Positions 8,903 to 19,132 of a stretch of DNA of 64,000 nt are shown in pieces. The translations under genes were made by a program, and so were the position numbers. The stretch covers positions 1-64,000 of the forward strand of contig NZ_PNCI01000071.1 in assembly GCF_005887095.1 (NCBI RefSeq), in the 5' to 3' direction. Below the pieces are notes generated by a model that saw only the letters and a program-made list of their open reading frames with translations, searched no databases and was not told the DNA's origin. How positions within the stretch are numbered: the stretch's first letter is position 1; each line of letters begins with the position of its first letter. This DNA comes from Pseudoalteromonas rubra. GTDB lineage: Bacteria; Pseudomonadota; Gammaproteobacteria; Enterobacterales; Alteromonadaceae.

Positions 8903-11422
8903 ATGTTAAGACCGAGTACTCTGGCAGCCAGCATCAGCTTGGTGCTGGGCGCCGCAGCTTCGTTTCACACCAGCGCAGAACAAAGCCAGGCACCTAAGGC
9001 CAGTAACACCACAGAAGTGATTGAAATCACAGGTACCCGACGCAGCCTGCGCAGCGTTGCTGAAAGCACGGTACCGGTCGATGTTATCAGCCTGGATGAA
9101 ATCACCAGCTCAGGCCAGCTTGAACTCAGCCAGGTTTTGACAACGCTGGTACCAAGCTTCAATTTCCCGAACTCGCAGCTGGCCGACGGCACCGATCACG
9201 CACGCCCGGCAGTGTTGCGCGGACTGGCGCCCGATCATACTTTAGTGCTTATCAATGGTAAGCGCCGTCACGCCAGTGCCCTGCTGAACCTGAATGGCAC
9301 GGTTGGTCGTGGCTCCACAGCGGTTGACTTGAACACCATACCGACAGCGGCTATCAAGCGCATCGAAGTATTGCGTGATGGCGCTGCGGCGCAATACGGC
9401 TCAGACGCCATTGCCGGTGTGATCAACATTGTGCTGAACGATGCCGATGAAGGCGGCAACCTGTCGGTCACTTATGGTGAGTACGACACGCAAATGGCCG
9501 GCTCTGCACAACTGTTGCGTACCTATGAAGATGCCGAGGGTAACCTGGCGTTTGACAAAGGCGCAGATCGCGAACTCAATGATGGCGGCACCACGACTGT
9601 TAGCGGCAATATCGGCTTTGAGCTTGGCGACAAAGGCTTTATCAACGTGGCTGCTGAGCTGCGTAACAAGCAACCGACCAACCGCTCAGGCATCGATGAG
9701 CGCGAGCAATATGCCCGTGATGAAAACGGCAAGCTGGATCCTCGCGAGTTTACCGCAGAGCGTTATAATCACAGATTTGGTAAAGCCGACATCGAAGACT
9801 TTGCGCTGTTTTACAACGCAGGCTACGCACTGGCGTCAGACTTAGATTTGTATTCATTCGGTAGCTTCTCAAGCCGCGACGGCAACTCAGGCGGTTTCTT
9901 CCGTCGTCCTCAGGATGGCCGTAATATCCCACAAGTTTACCCGGATGGCTTTTTACCGCAAATAGACACCGAAGTGCGCGACTACAGCTTTGCTGTGGGT
10001 GCCAAAGGGGATGCCGGTGACTGGCAGTACGATGTCAGCACAAATTATGGCCTGAACGACTTTGGCTTTGGCGTATCGAACAGCCTGAATACCTCTATGG
10101 GTGCAAGCAGCCCCACTGAGTTCGACAACGGCGCACTGGTTTATAGCCAGTTGCTGGTCAATGCAGAAGCCAAAACAGAACTGGACTTAGGCTTGTACGA
10201 CAGCGTGTTTGTCACCCTGGGCAGTGAATACCGTCGCGAAACCTATGAGATCAAAGCCGGTGAATTAGCTTCTTACCAGACCGTTCTGAATGCTAACGGA
10301 CAACCGGTTGCAGCAGGTGGCGCACAGGTTCTGGCCGGATTTTCACCAGAAAGTGCCGTGAATGAGTCGCGCCATAATATCGCGTTGTTTGCTGAGTTTG
10401 ATACTTACCTGACCACCGACTGGAACCTGGTATTGGCGGCCCGCTATGAAGATTACAGCGATTTTGGTTCAACTTTGACCGGTAAGCTTGCTACCCGTTA
10501 TGTAGTGAACGACCTGCTGTCGCTGCGTGGTGCGCTTAGCACAGGCTTCCGCGCGCCTTCACTGGCCCAGACTTCATATAAGTCAATTGCCACCGTATTT
10601 GAAGACGGCGTACCGAATGAAGTTGGCCTGTATCCGGTTGATACCCCTGCGGCTGCGGCGCTGGGTGCCAAGCCACTGGAAGCCGAAGAGTCTGTTAACC
10701 TGACAGCCGGATTTATTTATACACAAGACGCTTTCAGCCTGACACTGGATGCATACCGCATAGATATTGACGACCGCATTGTGATGTCTGAAAACCTCAG
10801 CGGCGACGCGGTTGAACAGATCCTGCAACAGGCAGGCGAATTTAATGTACAGCGTGTACGTTACTTTACCAATGCGATTGACTCACGCACCCAGGGTGTA
10901 GACATTGTTGCAACCTATCGCTTTGATTTGGCAGACTATGGCGACCTAAACCTCAGTGCTGCCCTGAACCTCAATGATACCGAAGTGACGAATGTCAAAG
11001 CCAACCCGGCCGAGCTGGCTGCGCTTGGCGAAAGCTACCAGTACTTTGCTCGTCGTGAAATTGAACGCTTTGATTCGGGTACACCGGATAACAAATGGAA
11101 CCTGGTGGCAAACTGGCAACGTGAGCAGTGGCAGGTTATGGTTAAAGCAACCCGCTACGGTGAAGTAACCGATCCTTCCAGCACGGTAGAAAAAGACGAA
11201 GTACTGGCAGCCAAATGGATCACCGATCTGGAAGTGGCTTACAAGGTGAACGAGCAATGGCGCATTGCCCTTGGTGCAAACAACCTGTTTGATCAATATC
11301 CTCAGGATACCGTCAGCAACATTGGTTTCAGCAACTTTAACCAGATCTTCCCTTACTCAGCGTTCTCTGCTTACAGCACAGATGGCCGCTTTGTGTACGG
11401 TAAGGTGTCGTTTAACTTCTAA
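8903..11422 (+). CDS. TonB-dependent outer membrane receptor
   Basis: An 839-residue outer membrane receptor that imports a ligand using energy from TonB-ExbBD. A signal peptide (about residues 1-25, ending near FHTSAEQ) is followed by a TonB-box-like segment TEVIEITGTRR and a plug domain containing VLINGKRRH and IEVLRDGAAAQYGSDAIAGV. The remainder forms the barrel, with the family's C-terminal motifs (YPQDTV near the end and a terminal Phe in YGKVSFNF). ATG 8903 is preferred over 8897 because AGGA at 8893-8896 is then correctly spaced. The substrate cannot be told from sequence; no TonB, siderophore or sugar gene adjoins it. A strong hairpin terminator follows. Confidence 0.93.
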   Translation: MLRPSTLAASISLVLGAAASFHTSAEQSQAPKASNTTEVIEITGTRRSLRSVAESTVPVDVISLDEITSSGQLELSQVLTTLVPSFNFPNSQLADGTDHARPAVLRGLAPDHTLVLINGKRRHASALLNLNGTVGRGSTAVDLNTIPTAAIKRIEVLRDGAAAQYGSDAIAGVINIVLNDADEGGNLSVTYGEYDTQMAGSAQLLRTYEDAEGNLAFDKGADRELNDGGTTTVSGNIGFELGDKGFINVAAELRNKQPTNRSGIDEREQYARDENGKLDPREFTAERYNHRFGKADIEDFALFYNAGYALASDLDLYSFGSFSSRDGNSGGFFRRPQDGRNIPQVYPDGFLPQIDTEVRDYSFAVGAKGDAGDWQYDVSTNYGLNDFGFGVSNSLNTSMGASSPTEFDNGALVYSQLLVNAEAKTELDLGLYDSVFVTLGSEYRRETYEIKAGELASYQTVLNANGQPVAAGGAQVLAGFSPESAVNESRHNIALFAEFDTYLTTDWNLVLAARYEDYSDFGSTLTGKLATRYVVNDLLSLRGALSTGFRAPSLAQTSYKSIATVFEDGVPNEVGLYPVDTPAAAALGAKPLEAEESVNLTAGFIYTQDAFSLTLDAYRIDIDDRIVMSENLSGDAVEQILQQAGEFNVQRVRYFTNAIDSRTQGVDIVATYRFDLADYGDLNLSAALNLNDTEVTNVKANPAELAALGESYQYFARREIERFDSGTPDNKWNLVANWQREQWQVMVKATRYGEVTDPSSTVEKDEVLAAKWITDLEVAYKVNEQWRIALGANNLFDQYPQDTVSNIGFSNFNQIFPYSAFSAYSTDGRFVYGKVSFNF

Positions 11423-11431
11423 GCGAATAAT

Positions 11432-11455
11432 AAAGCCCGCAAATGCGGGCTTTTT
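11432..11455. terminator. Bidirectional terminator between receptor and M24 peptidase genes
   Basis: AAAGCCCGCA and TGCGGGCTTT pair around an AA loop and end in TTTTT. It lies between two convergent genes and can serve both strands. Confidence 0.9.
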
Positions 11456-11470
11456 CAACTCATTAAAGTT

Positions 11471-12823
11471 CTACCTTATTACATGCCATTGTGTCTGACG
11501 GCCCGCTAAGTACCAGACCTGCTTGCCATCAAATACCGCATCTTGTTCCAGCTTGATTTGGATCCACTGGTTGTCCCACTCCGGTAGCTGCGTTTTTATG
11601 TTTCCTTCAATGGCATAAACCGTGTTTGGATGCAGTTTCCAGTCTCCCTGTACCGGTGTCGGCCCCTGATTGTCCCACATGCCAATGGTTGGGCCAGGCG
11701 CATGACCAACAAAGCCGAGCGGATGGGTATAAGTACTGCTGACAATCCCTGCTGCTTTACTTTGTTTAATGGTATTGGCCAGGATCTCATTGCCCGTTAA
11801 CCCTGATTTGAAGTTACTGGTTAAGATATCCTGCCAGCGATTGCCAATGGCCATAGCCTGCTTCAAGCCTGCCGGTACATCGGTTTCATGTAGCTTTAGA
11901 ACGTAGCCCATTTCCTGTGTGTCCGTGCACTGATTCAGATAACAAATACCTACATCGGTGTGGATAATGTCTCCGGGTAAAATAGTGCGATTGTATTCGC
12001 CGATAAAGACATCGTCTTTACTGGTTTTGTCGCCCTGACGTTGAATATTCACATACGGCTGGAACCAGGGTCTGAGCTGTAATTCTTCAAAGCGTTCACG
12101 TAAGTACCATTCAACGTCTTTGGTGGTGGTCACGCCAGGTGTGATCACCTTATTGGAGAATGCTTCTGCAATCACGCGTCGCGCCAGAGTTACAGCCTGC
12201 GGGTAAACATTAAGTTCTTTTTGGCTGCGCGTTTCCAGCCAACGGATCACCAGTTTCTCGGCACTCACCAGGCGCTCCTGATACTTGCCCGGCAATACAT
12301 TCAAAAGTTGCTTGTGTAAACCAACACTGAGGCCATCGGCCAGTGCCCAGTCTTCGCTCACATTAATCCCAATACGCTTAGGATCGCGCTCGGCAATCAC
12401 CTCAGCCAGACGCTGCCACTGCTGCGCCTTAGTGCCCCCTTCCCATACTGTCGGGTACAACTCGCCAATGGGGTAACGGCTCACACTAAAGCGCTCAACG
12501 CTGCCATCCGCTTGTTTTGAAAACACCAGTAAAGTGGTACGACGCGCTGCAAACGTGGGCTGCGGCACCAGAGTATAAAACAGCTTATCTTCGCCATATT
12601 CGCGGTTGATGACCAGCCACATATCCAGGTCCGCCTCACGCATCAGCTCCGGAAGTAAGTTATCTAACCGGTCTGTAACCATGTCATTGATGGGTTGCAC
12701 GCGCTCCCGGAATGACAACACATCTGGCAACGCTGATATTTGACGGCCTTGTGCATATTCCTCAGCCAAAGAGGGAGTGCTTATCGTACACAAGCTCAAA
12801 AATAATCCAAAAATTCTCTGCAT
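11471..12823 (-). CDS. Secreted M24-family metallopeptidase (Xaa-Pro dipeptidase-like)
   Basis: A 450-residue 'pita-bread' fold peptidase or related hydrolase, exported by an N-terminal signal peptide (MQRIFGLFLSLCTISTPSLA). The five metal ligands of M24 are readable in order: Asp in IIHTDVG, Asp in QCTDTQ, His in GFVGHAPGP, Glu in YAIEGNI and Glu in IKLEQD. The N-terminal half is the creatinase-N-like domain. It converges on the TonB receptor gene and shares a terminator with it. Its substrate is probably a proline-containing dipeptide by family, but secreted members of this group are poorly characterised. Confidence 0.88.
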   Translation of the reverse strand: MQRIFGLFLSLCTISTPSLAEEYAQGRQISALPDVLSFRERVQPINDMVTDRLDNLLPELMREADLDMWLVINREYGEDKLFYTLVPQPTFAARRTTLLVFSKQADGSVERFSVSRYPIGELYPTVWEGGTKAQQWQRLAEVIAERDPKRIGINVSEDWALADGLSVGLHKQLLNVLPGKYQERLVSAEKLVIRWLETRSQKELNVYPQAVTLARRVIAEAFSNKVITPGVTTTKDVEWYLRERFEELQLRPWFQPYVNIQRQGDKTSKDDVFIGEYNRTILPGDIIHTDVGICYLNQCTDTQEMGYVLKLHETDVPAGLKQAMAIGNRWQDILTSNFKSGLTGNEILANTIKQSKAAGIVSSTYTHPLGFVGHAPGPTIGMWDNQGPTPVQGDWKLHPNTVYAIEGNIKTQLPEWDNQWIQIKLEQDAVFDGKQVWYLAGRQTQWHVIR

Positions 12824-13066
12824 AATTGTCCTGCTTGTTATTCATGTTGTTGTAAGCCGCAGCCGGTTCAACCCGGCAACGGGCAAAGCTTTTTAAGTAA
12901 GCGGTTTTCAATCTTATTGCAGAGTTTGGGGGTCAGCAAACGATTCGGATGAATTACACAAGAGGTGGTCCGGCACTATGGCTGATATAGTGCCGGAGGA
13001 AAAGGGTTAGAAGAGCACAAGCCTGATCGCCTGTTAGACGATTAGCTGCTCTCCTACACTCTTAAA

Positions 13067-13774
13067 TTACTTTGTTTCGCTTAATATTTGCAAATTATCA
13101 GTAACACTTTTGGCCATCGGGATCAGGAAAATTTGTGCCTCTTTGAGGCGCTTGGTTGGTACACCAAGAATGTATTGATCACCAAATGTGTACATAACAT
13201 CCGACTCATAACGGCTTGTCTGACGCCAGAAAAGGTCGCCTTTCTCGTTATAACCATCAATTTGCAGGATAATTTCTGGTCTTAGTTCAATAAAGTTAGC
13301 GTTGAACTCTTGTGCACCAACCGTCAGGTCCGAGCGCTCGGTATAATAGATGGTCACAAACAAATTGAGGTAAGCGCCATCAACGAGCGGGTAGTCATAT
13401 TCAACACTCACCAGCTCGTTATTGTCACCATACTGCATGCTCACGTCAGACTCTGTCACAGGATTCAGCGGCAGCTCTGCACGCTGGCGAATACCATCCA
13501 CTAAGGTGCTCTCAAAGGTATGTAACTGCTCTGTTAGTTCATTTCTCTGAGCCGGGTCAAATACATCCAGTATTTCCTGAACGCCTTTAATCGCTTTGGT
13601 CAACTGAGCATAATCACCGGACAGATTTTGCTCCGGATCTCTGATGGGCGCAAATTCTACCTGTAAGGTGCGTATATTGATTTTGCCCTGATAGTCATGT
13701 GTTAACGGTTTGCTGGCGCAGCCCGCAACCAAAATCACGAAACCCAGTAAAAAGGCATGTGCTAATGCTTTCAT
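13067..13774 (-). CDS. Predicted lipoprotein of unknown function
   Basis: A 235-residue protein with a lipoprotein signal (MKALAHAFLLGFVILVAGCAS), the lipobox being VAGC. I start at ATG 13774 since the longer frame from 13798 would place charged residues before the signal. The mature part is acidic, with beta-type segments such as YLNLFVTIYYTERSD and IILQIDGYNEKGDLFWRQT, and ends in a helix. No catalytic motif or family was recognised. It stands alone; the 243-bp gap to the M24 gene and the 279 bp on the other side show no gene except a remnant at 14054. Confidence 0.75.
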   Translation of the reverse strand: MKALAHAFLLGFVILVAGCASKPLTHDYQGKINIRTLQVEFAPIRDPEQNLSGDYAQLTKAIKGVQEILDVFDPAQRNELTEQLHTFESTLVDGIRQRAELPLNPVTESDVSMQYGDNNELVSVEYDYPLVDGAYLNLFVTIYYTERSDLTVGAQEFNANFIELRPEIILQIDGYNEKGDLFWRQTSRYESDVMYTFGDQYILGVPTKRLKEAQIFLIPMAKSVTDNLQILSETK

Positions 13775-14053
13775 ATTACTCTCTGTATTTTTTGGCACCC
13801 AATTGCGGGCGCTTTAGCATGTTCGGCACCTCATCAATCAGAGGTCGCCTGCGTTTTTTCAAGATCTTGTTCGAACCTGAAAAACCCATTTTGAGCAATA
13901 ATAACCTAATAGCAACAAGCAACACTAGCGTCTCATTTAATAACCTTAAGGGTAATGTATTCCGGAAACAGTAAACTATGAGTCATCAATTAGTTGACCT
14001 GCGTAGCTTGGACTAAAGGGAAACGATAGAACAAGTACCGAGTGAAATTGATA

Positions 14054-14329
14054 TTATTGCCTCCGGGCAACAAAAATATCTCCGTAATCACTGTGCTCAA
14101 CATGCATATATACCCTGCGATTGTCACCCATATGAATGATGATGTAGATATGGTGCTCTTTTTCCCCATTCTCTTGATGAAAGGTGTTTACGAGGAGTGA
14201 ATTTTCACATGTCCAGGTCCCGGTTCTGCTCTCAACTTCACCGCCTCCCTCATACACCAGCTTGGTTGAAAAAGTGTTGTCAGCCTTGTACTGTGAATCC
14301 CAATAATAGCCATCTTCATCAATGACATC
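14054..14329 (-). pseudogene. C-terminal remnant of an unidentified protein
   Basis: A minus-strand frame is open from just after TAA 14332-14330 to 14054 and reads DVIDEDGYYWDSQYKADNTF... to VEHSDYGDIFVARRQ. The composition is protein-like, but there is no ATG before GTG 14257 and an in-frame stop lies directly upstream, so the N-terminal part seems lost. Family unknown. Confidence 0.35.
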
Positions 14330-14382
14330 TTAGGAGGACTGCTTAGTCCACACGTGCTTGTTGCTCACATAAAAACAACAAA

Positions 14383-14400
14383 GCCCGCTTAAACGCGGGC
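14383..14400 (-). terminator. Terminator of the FHA-domain gene
   Basis: On the minus strand GCCCGCGTTTAAGCGGGC is followed by TTTGTTGTTTTT, about 40 bp past the stop of the gene at 14443. Confidence 0.75.
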
Positions 14401-14442
14401 CATGTGTCGTCACTCACAAAGCTGACTACTTTTTAGCTGTGT

Positions 14443-15444
14443 TTAACTGACCAGTAACTCATCATGCTGATTAAAAAGCGTTGAAGCCTCTAGTTGCTGC
14501 CCTTTCACGATGCTGAAATGTCTGCCACCAAAACGCACCCGGCCTCGCTTACGTTCAATAAGCGACTCTGCCATTGACTTGTCTTTCATTCTGTCGACAA
14601 ACTGTTTTCGGGCGCGATGAATCTGGATATTAATGTGGCTCTCGGTCAGCCCCAAATCACGGGACAATTGTTTCACCGAGACCCAGCCTTGTGATGCATC
14701 ATCGACCTGATGCTGCATATCTTTTATTTTATATCTGGCCAATAGTGCGGTCAGGTAATGGTGTGTCCGGGTTTCAAAATCGACTTTTTCCTGAGCCTGT
14801 TTTACCTGTAACTCAGCATATTCCTCATCCTGGCTCAATGTAAAATGGTATTCCAGATCGCCGGGATCTGTATCTGTGACTTCTGCTGTGCACTCCTGTT
14901 GACTTGCCCGCGTCTGGATCAGACTCCATACCTGCTGCGCAAAACGCAGTTGCTCACCATCAGTAATACTCACCGGGTGTTCGGAACCAACTTCCTCATA
15001 ACACCAGGTTTGTTCAGCATTGTTAAAATACACTATCAGCTCAGGGTCTGATTCACTTGGCAACAGGTGGTAGTTTTCCAGCTGAATAACCGGCATTTGT
15101 CCGTCTACAAGCTCATCGTGGCTATAAGGCACCAATAAATCCTCGGGTGGCGCCAGATCCGTTACACTGAAGCTATGACTGCTTGAATCTGAAAAGCGAA
15201 TTTCATCATTCACATTTAGAGCAACATCCTGGTTATAGGGAACTCGTGCGTCATTTAGCCAGGTGCCGTTACGACTCAAATCTCGTAAATACCAGTACCC
15301 TTGTTGCCATTCAATAACGGCATGAATACGGGAAATAGCCAGTTCGTCAAAGCAACTGTCCACTGAATGCTTTAGTCGCCCAAATCGGTGAAAGGACTTT
15401 AAATACAAATATTTAGATTGCTGTTTATGTTTTAACGTGGCCAT
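14443..15444 (-). CDS. FHA-domain protein with C-terminal helix-turn-helix, putative phospho-responsive regulator
   Basis: A 333-residue soluble protein. An FHA domain (about residues 10-95) shows the expected landmarks: FGRL, ISRIHAVIEW and RDLSRNGTWLND, which bind phosphothreonine. A middle region (about 100-210) resembles a second, weaker FHA-like beta fold. The C-terminal part (about 235-333) contains WVSVKQLSRDLGLTESHINI, a helix-turn-helix-like segment, then a basic stretch IERKRGRVRFGGRHF. ATG 15444 has GAGGAG about 6 nt upstream. It is divergent from the Ser/Thr kinase at 15746, which makes it the likely phospho-partner (inference). DNA binding is suggested by the HTH and basic tail but not shown. 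Confidence 0.8.
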   Translation of the reverse strand: MATLKHKQQSKYLYLKSFHRFGRLKHSVDSCFDELAISRIHAVIEWQQGYWYLRDLSRNGTWLNDARVPYNQDVALNVNDEIRFSDSSSHSFSVTDLAPPEDLLVPYSHDELVDGQMPVIQLENYHLLPSESDPELIVYFNNAEQTWCYEEVGSEHPVSITDGEQLRFAQQVWSLIQTRASQQECTAEVTDTDPGDLEYHFTLSQDEEYAELQVKQAQEKVDFETRTHHYLTALLARYKIKDMQHQVDDASQGWVSVKQLSRDLGLTESHINIQIHRARKQFVDRMKDKSMAESLIERKRGRVRFGGRHFSIVKGQQLEASTLFNQHDELLVS

Positions 15445-15745
15445 GTTCGCTCCTCGATAACTGTTCCGGGCTACCGCCATAGCATATCAATCGACCGGCC
15501 CGGAAAACTGTTCCTCAATAAGCATATCACTGTTTCGCGAAAACACCGATTTCACCACATTACACCAAAATATTGCCATATTTAAAACAATCTCATCCGA
15601 CCTACTCACCTGATAGACTGGCATTTGATTTGCTTAACCGTTACTATTGCTATTCGGTACATGTCGTTCTTTTTGCACGTCATTTTTCCGGCGATACATA
15701 TGCCCTCCAGGCATTGCCACTCGTAAGGTACAAGATAAAAAGAAA

Positions 15746-18367
15746 ATGGATAAATCGCAGCCATCAACTAACTCAGAGCAGCCCAAAGGGGAATCCTTCA
15801 TTTCTCAGCAGGCGGGTTTGCCCGAACACTATCATGTTATAAAAGTGTTAGGCGAAGGCGGAATGGGCGAAGTTCTGTTGGCGCAAGATATCCGGCTTAA
15901 CCGTAAAGTGGCAATAAAGCGCCTCAAAACACAGGCTGCGGGCACCGACGTCTCTCTCTCAGTCGCTGAGGCACAAATTCTTGCCAGGTTAAACCACACA
16001 CACATAGTTCAGCTTTACGACATAATAACAACCTCAGAGCAGGTTTTTCTGGTCATGGAATATGTCGATGGCACCACGTTGTTTTATCACCAAAAAACTC
16101 AGATACTGAGCCTGGAGCAAAAGCTAACCTTGCTGACTCAGATTGCAAATGGTATTGCAGCTGCTCATCAGTGTGGCGTAATACATTGTGACCTAAAGCC
16201 CGCCAATATCTTGCTGGATAAGGATCAGCAGATAAAAATTACCGACTTCGGTATTGCCCGCATCACACACGCCCCCCAAGCTGTAACTCACGCTGACACA
16301 ACACAAAGCCACGCCAGTATGACCGCCACTTCGCCCGAACAGCTCAAAGGCGAAGCACTTTCACCGCAGTCGGACCTATTTGCTTTTGGTGTTCTTGCTT
16401 ATGAATTGATAAGCACCCGTCACCCTTTTGGTAAAACTCAGTTGCGTGAGCGTATATTACAAGGTAAGCATGACGATGCCGCGGAGATCTTGCCGGCTCT
16501 ACCTGAACCACTGATTCACCTGTTAAACCAGCTGCTGTCGGTTGACCCTGAAAAACGTCCGACCAATGCCAGACAAGTGGCCAAACGACTTGAGCAAATT
16601 CTGATAGCAATCACACAAAACGCTATCATGGAACAAGAAACCGTGCCTTTTGAGCCTGATGTGCCAGCACCAGTTGTTCCTCAGCCACCTCAAACACAGC
16701 CAAAGAAGCGCGCTAAATTCCTCGCTATAATTGCTTGTTCCCTGGTGTTTGTAACCGTATTAGTCGCCTGGCTGTTTAGCCAGCCCCCGCAAGAAAAGAG
16801 ATATGTGCTGGTACTTAAGCCTCAACTCACCCTGACAAAACAGCTCAGTGACGAGCGGACAAAAAGTACCCTTGCCAGCGTCGATCACGCGCTGCGCCAG
16901 CTCATCATTGACGGAAAGCATACTGAATTAATTGCGCACCGCCCGGAGGCGGAACACTCTTTGCTCCAGCTGGCAACAACGACAGGGGCAACAGACATAA
17001 TCAGCACTGAGCTTACCTGCAGTGAACATAGCTGTGAAACAGTCGTAAAACGGCTGGGAGGCGAGAAGTGGACCGTTCAGCAGCAGATCAGCTGGCCAAT
17101 GGCACTCACCAGTGAAATAGAAAACTTTTATTCCACCCAAGCACAGGCTGTCAAACTGTTTCCTGATCTAACGCCTAACAGCTTGCCTCTCGAAACCGTC
17201 AGACAGCAAGATTACCTGAGCTATCTGCAAATTTACCAGGATGTATCTAACCTGGGTGCTTATAACCAGAGTAATCTGGACAAGTTACGGCAGGTGCTGA
17301 CGAATTCCCCCTACCTGTTTGCGGCCTATGGATTATATAGCGACATAAGCTTAACGGTATACGATCAGACCAAAAGAGAAGAACTACTAACACAACTGCG
17401 TGCTACTTTGCGAAATGCACCCGCACGTTACAAGCAAAAAGCCATTTTTAACAAAGAGATGATGCTACTTGCCCTGACCAGCAATGATGAGGCCTTGTTC
17501 GAAACGCACCTTGCGCTCGCCCGGGCACGACATTTTAGTGTTTACGACATCGAAGTGATCCTGTCAAAACGGGCCAAGCAGCAAGGCGATCTTAAAGCGG
17601 CAATTTCACACCTTCATGAGGCTATGGCACTCAGAAAAAATACGTCTATCATGTTCAACCTTGCAAATACCTACTATCAGAATGGTCAATTTGAGCAGGC
17701 ATGGCATTATCTTGATGAAGTACTCAGATTGGACCCAGATGACTACTTAGCCAATCAGTTGCTCGCAGACATTCACCTTACTGAGGGTAGAGTTTCAGCG
17801 GCAATTGAGCGCTACAAGAAAGTGATCTCGGTAGATGCTCAACCTTTCGACATCAACGCACTGGTACTGTCTTATATGCTTGACGGACAATTCTCAGAAG
17901 CATTGTCCGCCGCTAAACCTCTCACGCAAATCGAGAACAATTCTTTGTTTTTACTCAATCTGGCTGACATTGAAAAGCTCAACGGCAACATGGAAAAAGC
18001 GGCGTATTTTTATGAGCAGGTAATAGAGAAAAACAAAGCATCTGATGATTTTTATGACCTACTTGATGTTGCTCAGGCTCATGCCCAACTCAGTAACCAT
18101 GAACAGGCCGTGACAGTACTCAACCAGGCCATAAAACAGTCTCCCGACAATCGCGAGTACGCATTTACAGCAGCCCTTGTATACACTCAGGTGGGCGAGC
18201 TTACTTCCGCAATGGTGAACGTAAAATCAGCATTGGAACTTGGCTACGGTGCAGTCTGGTTTAATTTGCCGTGGTTTGAAGCGCTTTGCCAGCGAGATGA
18301 ATTTAAGCAGATTGTATCAAGCTATCACAAAGCAACGCTTTGTCAGAAGCGTCAACCTAAAAGCTGA
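15746..18367 (+). CDS. Membrane Ser/Thr protein kinase with TPR repeats (Hanks type)
   Basis: An 873-residue kinase. The catalytic domain (about residues 28-290) shows the Gly-rich loop LGEGGMGEV, VAIKRL, the catalytic loop HCDLKPANIL and DFGIAR. The Arg before the catalytic Asp is Cys, so this is a non-RD kinase, and APE is replaced by SPEQ. A single membrane segment (FLAIIACSLVFVTVLVAWLF, about 328-347) follows a Pro-rich linker. The periplasmic part has a beta-rich region and then TPR-like repeats, for example GQFEQAWHYLDEVLRLDPDD and LSNHEQAVTVLNQAIKQSPD. I use ATG 15746; the ORF is open upstream to 15647, so the start is not certain. It is divergent from the FHA gene. Confidence 0.9.
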   Translation: MDKSQPSTNSEQPKGESFISQQAGLPEHYHVIKVLGEGGMGEVLLAQDIRLNRKVAIKRLKTQAAGTDVSLSVAEAQILARLNHTHIVQLYDIITTSEQVFLVMEYVDGTTLFYHQKTQILSLEQKLTLLTQIANGIAAAHQCGVIHCDLKPANILLDKDQQIKITDFGIARITHAPQAVTHADTTQSHASMTATSPEQLKGEALSPQSDLFAFGVLAYELISTRHPFGKTQLRERILQGKHDDAAEILPALPEPLIHLLNQLLSVDPEKRPTNARQVAKRLEQILIAITQNAIMEQETVPFEPDVPAPVVPQPPQTQPKKRAKFLAIIACSLVFVTVLVAWLFSQPPQEKRYVLVLKPQLTLTKQLSDERTKSTLASVDHALRQLIIDGKHTELIAHRPEAEHSLLQLATTTGATDIISTELTCSEHSCETVVKRLGGEKWTVQQQISWPMALTSEIENFYSTQAQAVKLFPDLTPNSLPLETVRQQDYLSYLQIYQDVSNLGAYNQSNLDKLRQVLTNSPYLFAAYGLYSDISLTVYDQTKREELLTQLRATLRNAPARYKQKAIFNKEMMLLALTSNDEALFETHLALARARHFSVYDIEVILSKRAKQQGDLKAAISHLHEAMALRKNTSIMFNLANTYYQNGQFEQAWHYLDEVLRLDPDDYLANQLLADIHLTEGRVSAAIERYKKVISVDAQPFDINALVLSYMLDGQFSEALSAAKPLTQIENNSLFLLNLADIEKLNGNMEKAAYFYEQVIEKNKASDDFYDLLDVAQAHAQLSNHEQAVTVLNQAIKQSPDNREYAFTAALVYTQVGELTSAMVNVKSALELGYGAVWFNLPWFEALCQRDEFKQIVSSYHKATLCQKRQPKS

Positions 18368-18392
18368 CGCTCTGTCACCACACAACTGATGA

Positions 18393-18923
18393 TTATGCTG
18401 GCTTATCGCGTCGCACGCCAAGACGTGGGTCTTGAGAATAGAAAATTTCGTTAAGCGCACCTGCTGAATTGTTTAGTCTGACAGCAACAAACCTGAAGTC
18501 GATTTCATCAAATTTGCCTGCTGCGGATGCCACGCCACTCAGTACATTATTGATAGTCAAAACCAGTGTCTTACCTTGATTCTGAATATCGGTGGTCAGT
18601 TTATAATCCTGCGCATCCTGCTCACACGATAGAGAAATACCACTTTGCCAGAAGCGCCAGTCACTATCTGCACAATCTTCCATCTCTACAATGAACACCG
18701 CCTGCTGCTTCGAGATCAAAGCACGACGCGCATTCTCTGAAATACCCGGTATGTCGCCCAGATTAAACACCACATCAAGCTGAGTACCTTGGGGAACCGG
18801 TTTATATTCGCCACTTTCGCTATCGTAATACTGCAACCCCCAATCTTCAGTAGTCGTTGTCGGGCTGAGTCGAAATAAATAGCTGTCGCTGTTTAGGTCA
18901 AAGCTTAAAATTTCATTTTGCAT
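18393..18923 (-). CDS. Hypothetical cytoplasmic protein
   Basis: A 176-residue acidic protein without signal peptide or membrane segment. ATG 18923 is chosen because AAGGAG lies 8 nt upstream; the GTG at 18932 overlaps that site. The sequence alternates short beta-type stretches (VFNLGDIPGI, AVFIVEMEDC, KLTTDIQNQGKTLVLTINN) and ends LGVRRDKPA. No family recognised. It converges on the kinase gene with a 25-bp gap. Confidence 0.65.
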   Translation of the reverse strand: MQNEILSFDLNSDSYLFRLSPTTTTEDWGLQYYDSESGEYKPVPQGTQLDVVFNLGDIPGISENARRALISKQQAVFIVEMEDCADSDWRFWQSGISLSCEQDAQDYKLTTDIQNQGKTLVLTINNVLSGVASAAGKFDEIDFRFVAVRLNNSAGALNEIFYSQDPRLGVRRDKPA

Positions 18924-19132
18924 TTTAGTCACTCCTTATTGGTTTTTGCGCTCAACAAGCTTACGCTGAGTTTTTTAAAAACACCAATAAAATCCGATAA
19001 TTATTAATGCATATAACACAACAAAGTAAACTTCCCCGTTCAACACGCTACATGTAATGTCGGTGTAATGGTTACCAGCAGCAAATCCCTTCATAGTATC
19101 AGGCAGTAAAGTTGAATGACTAAGTTGTGACA

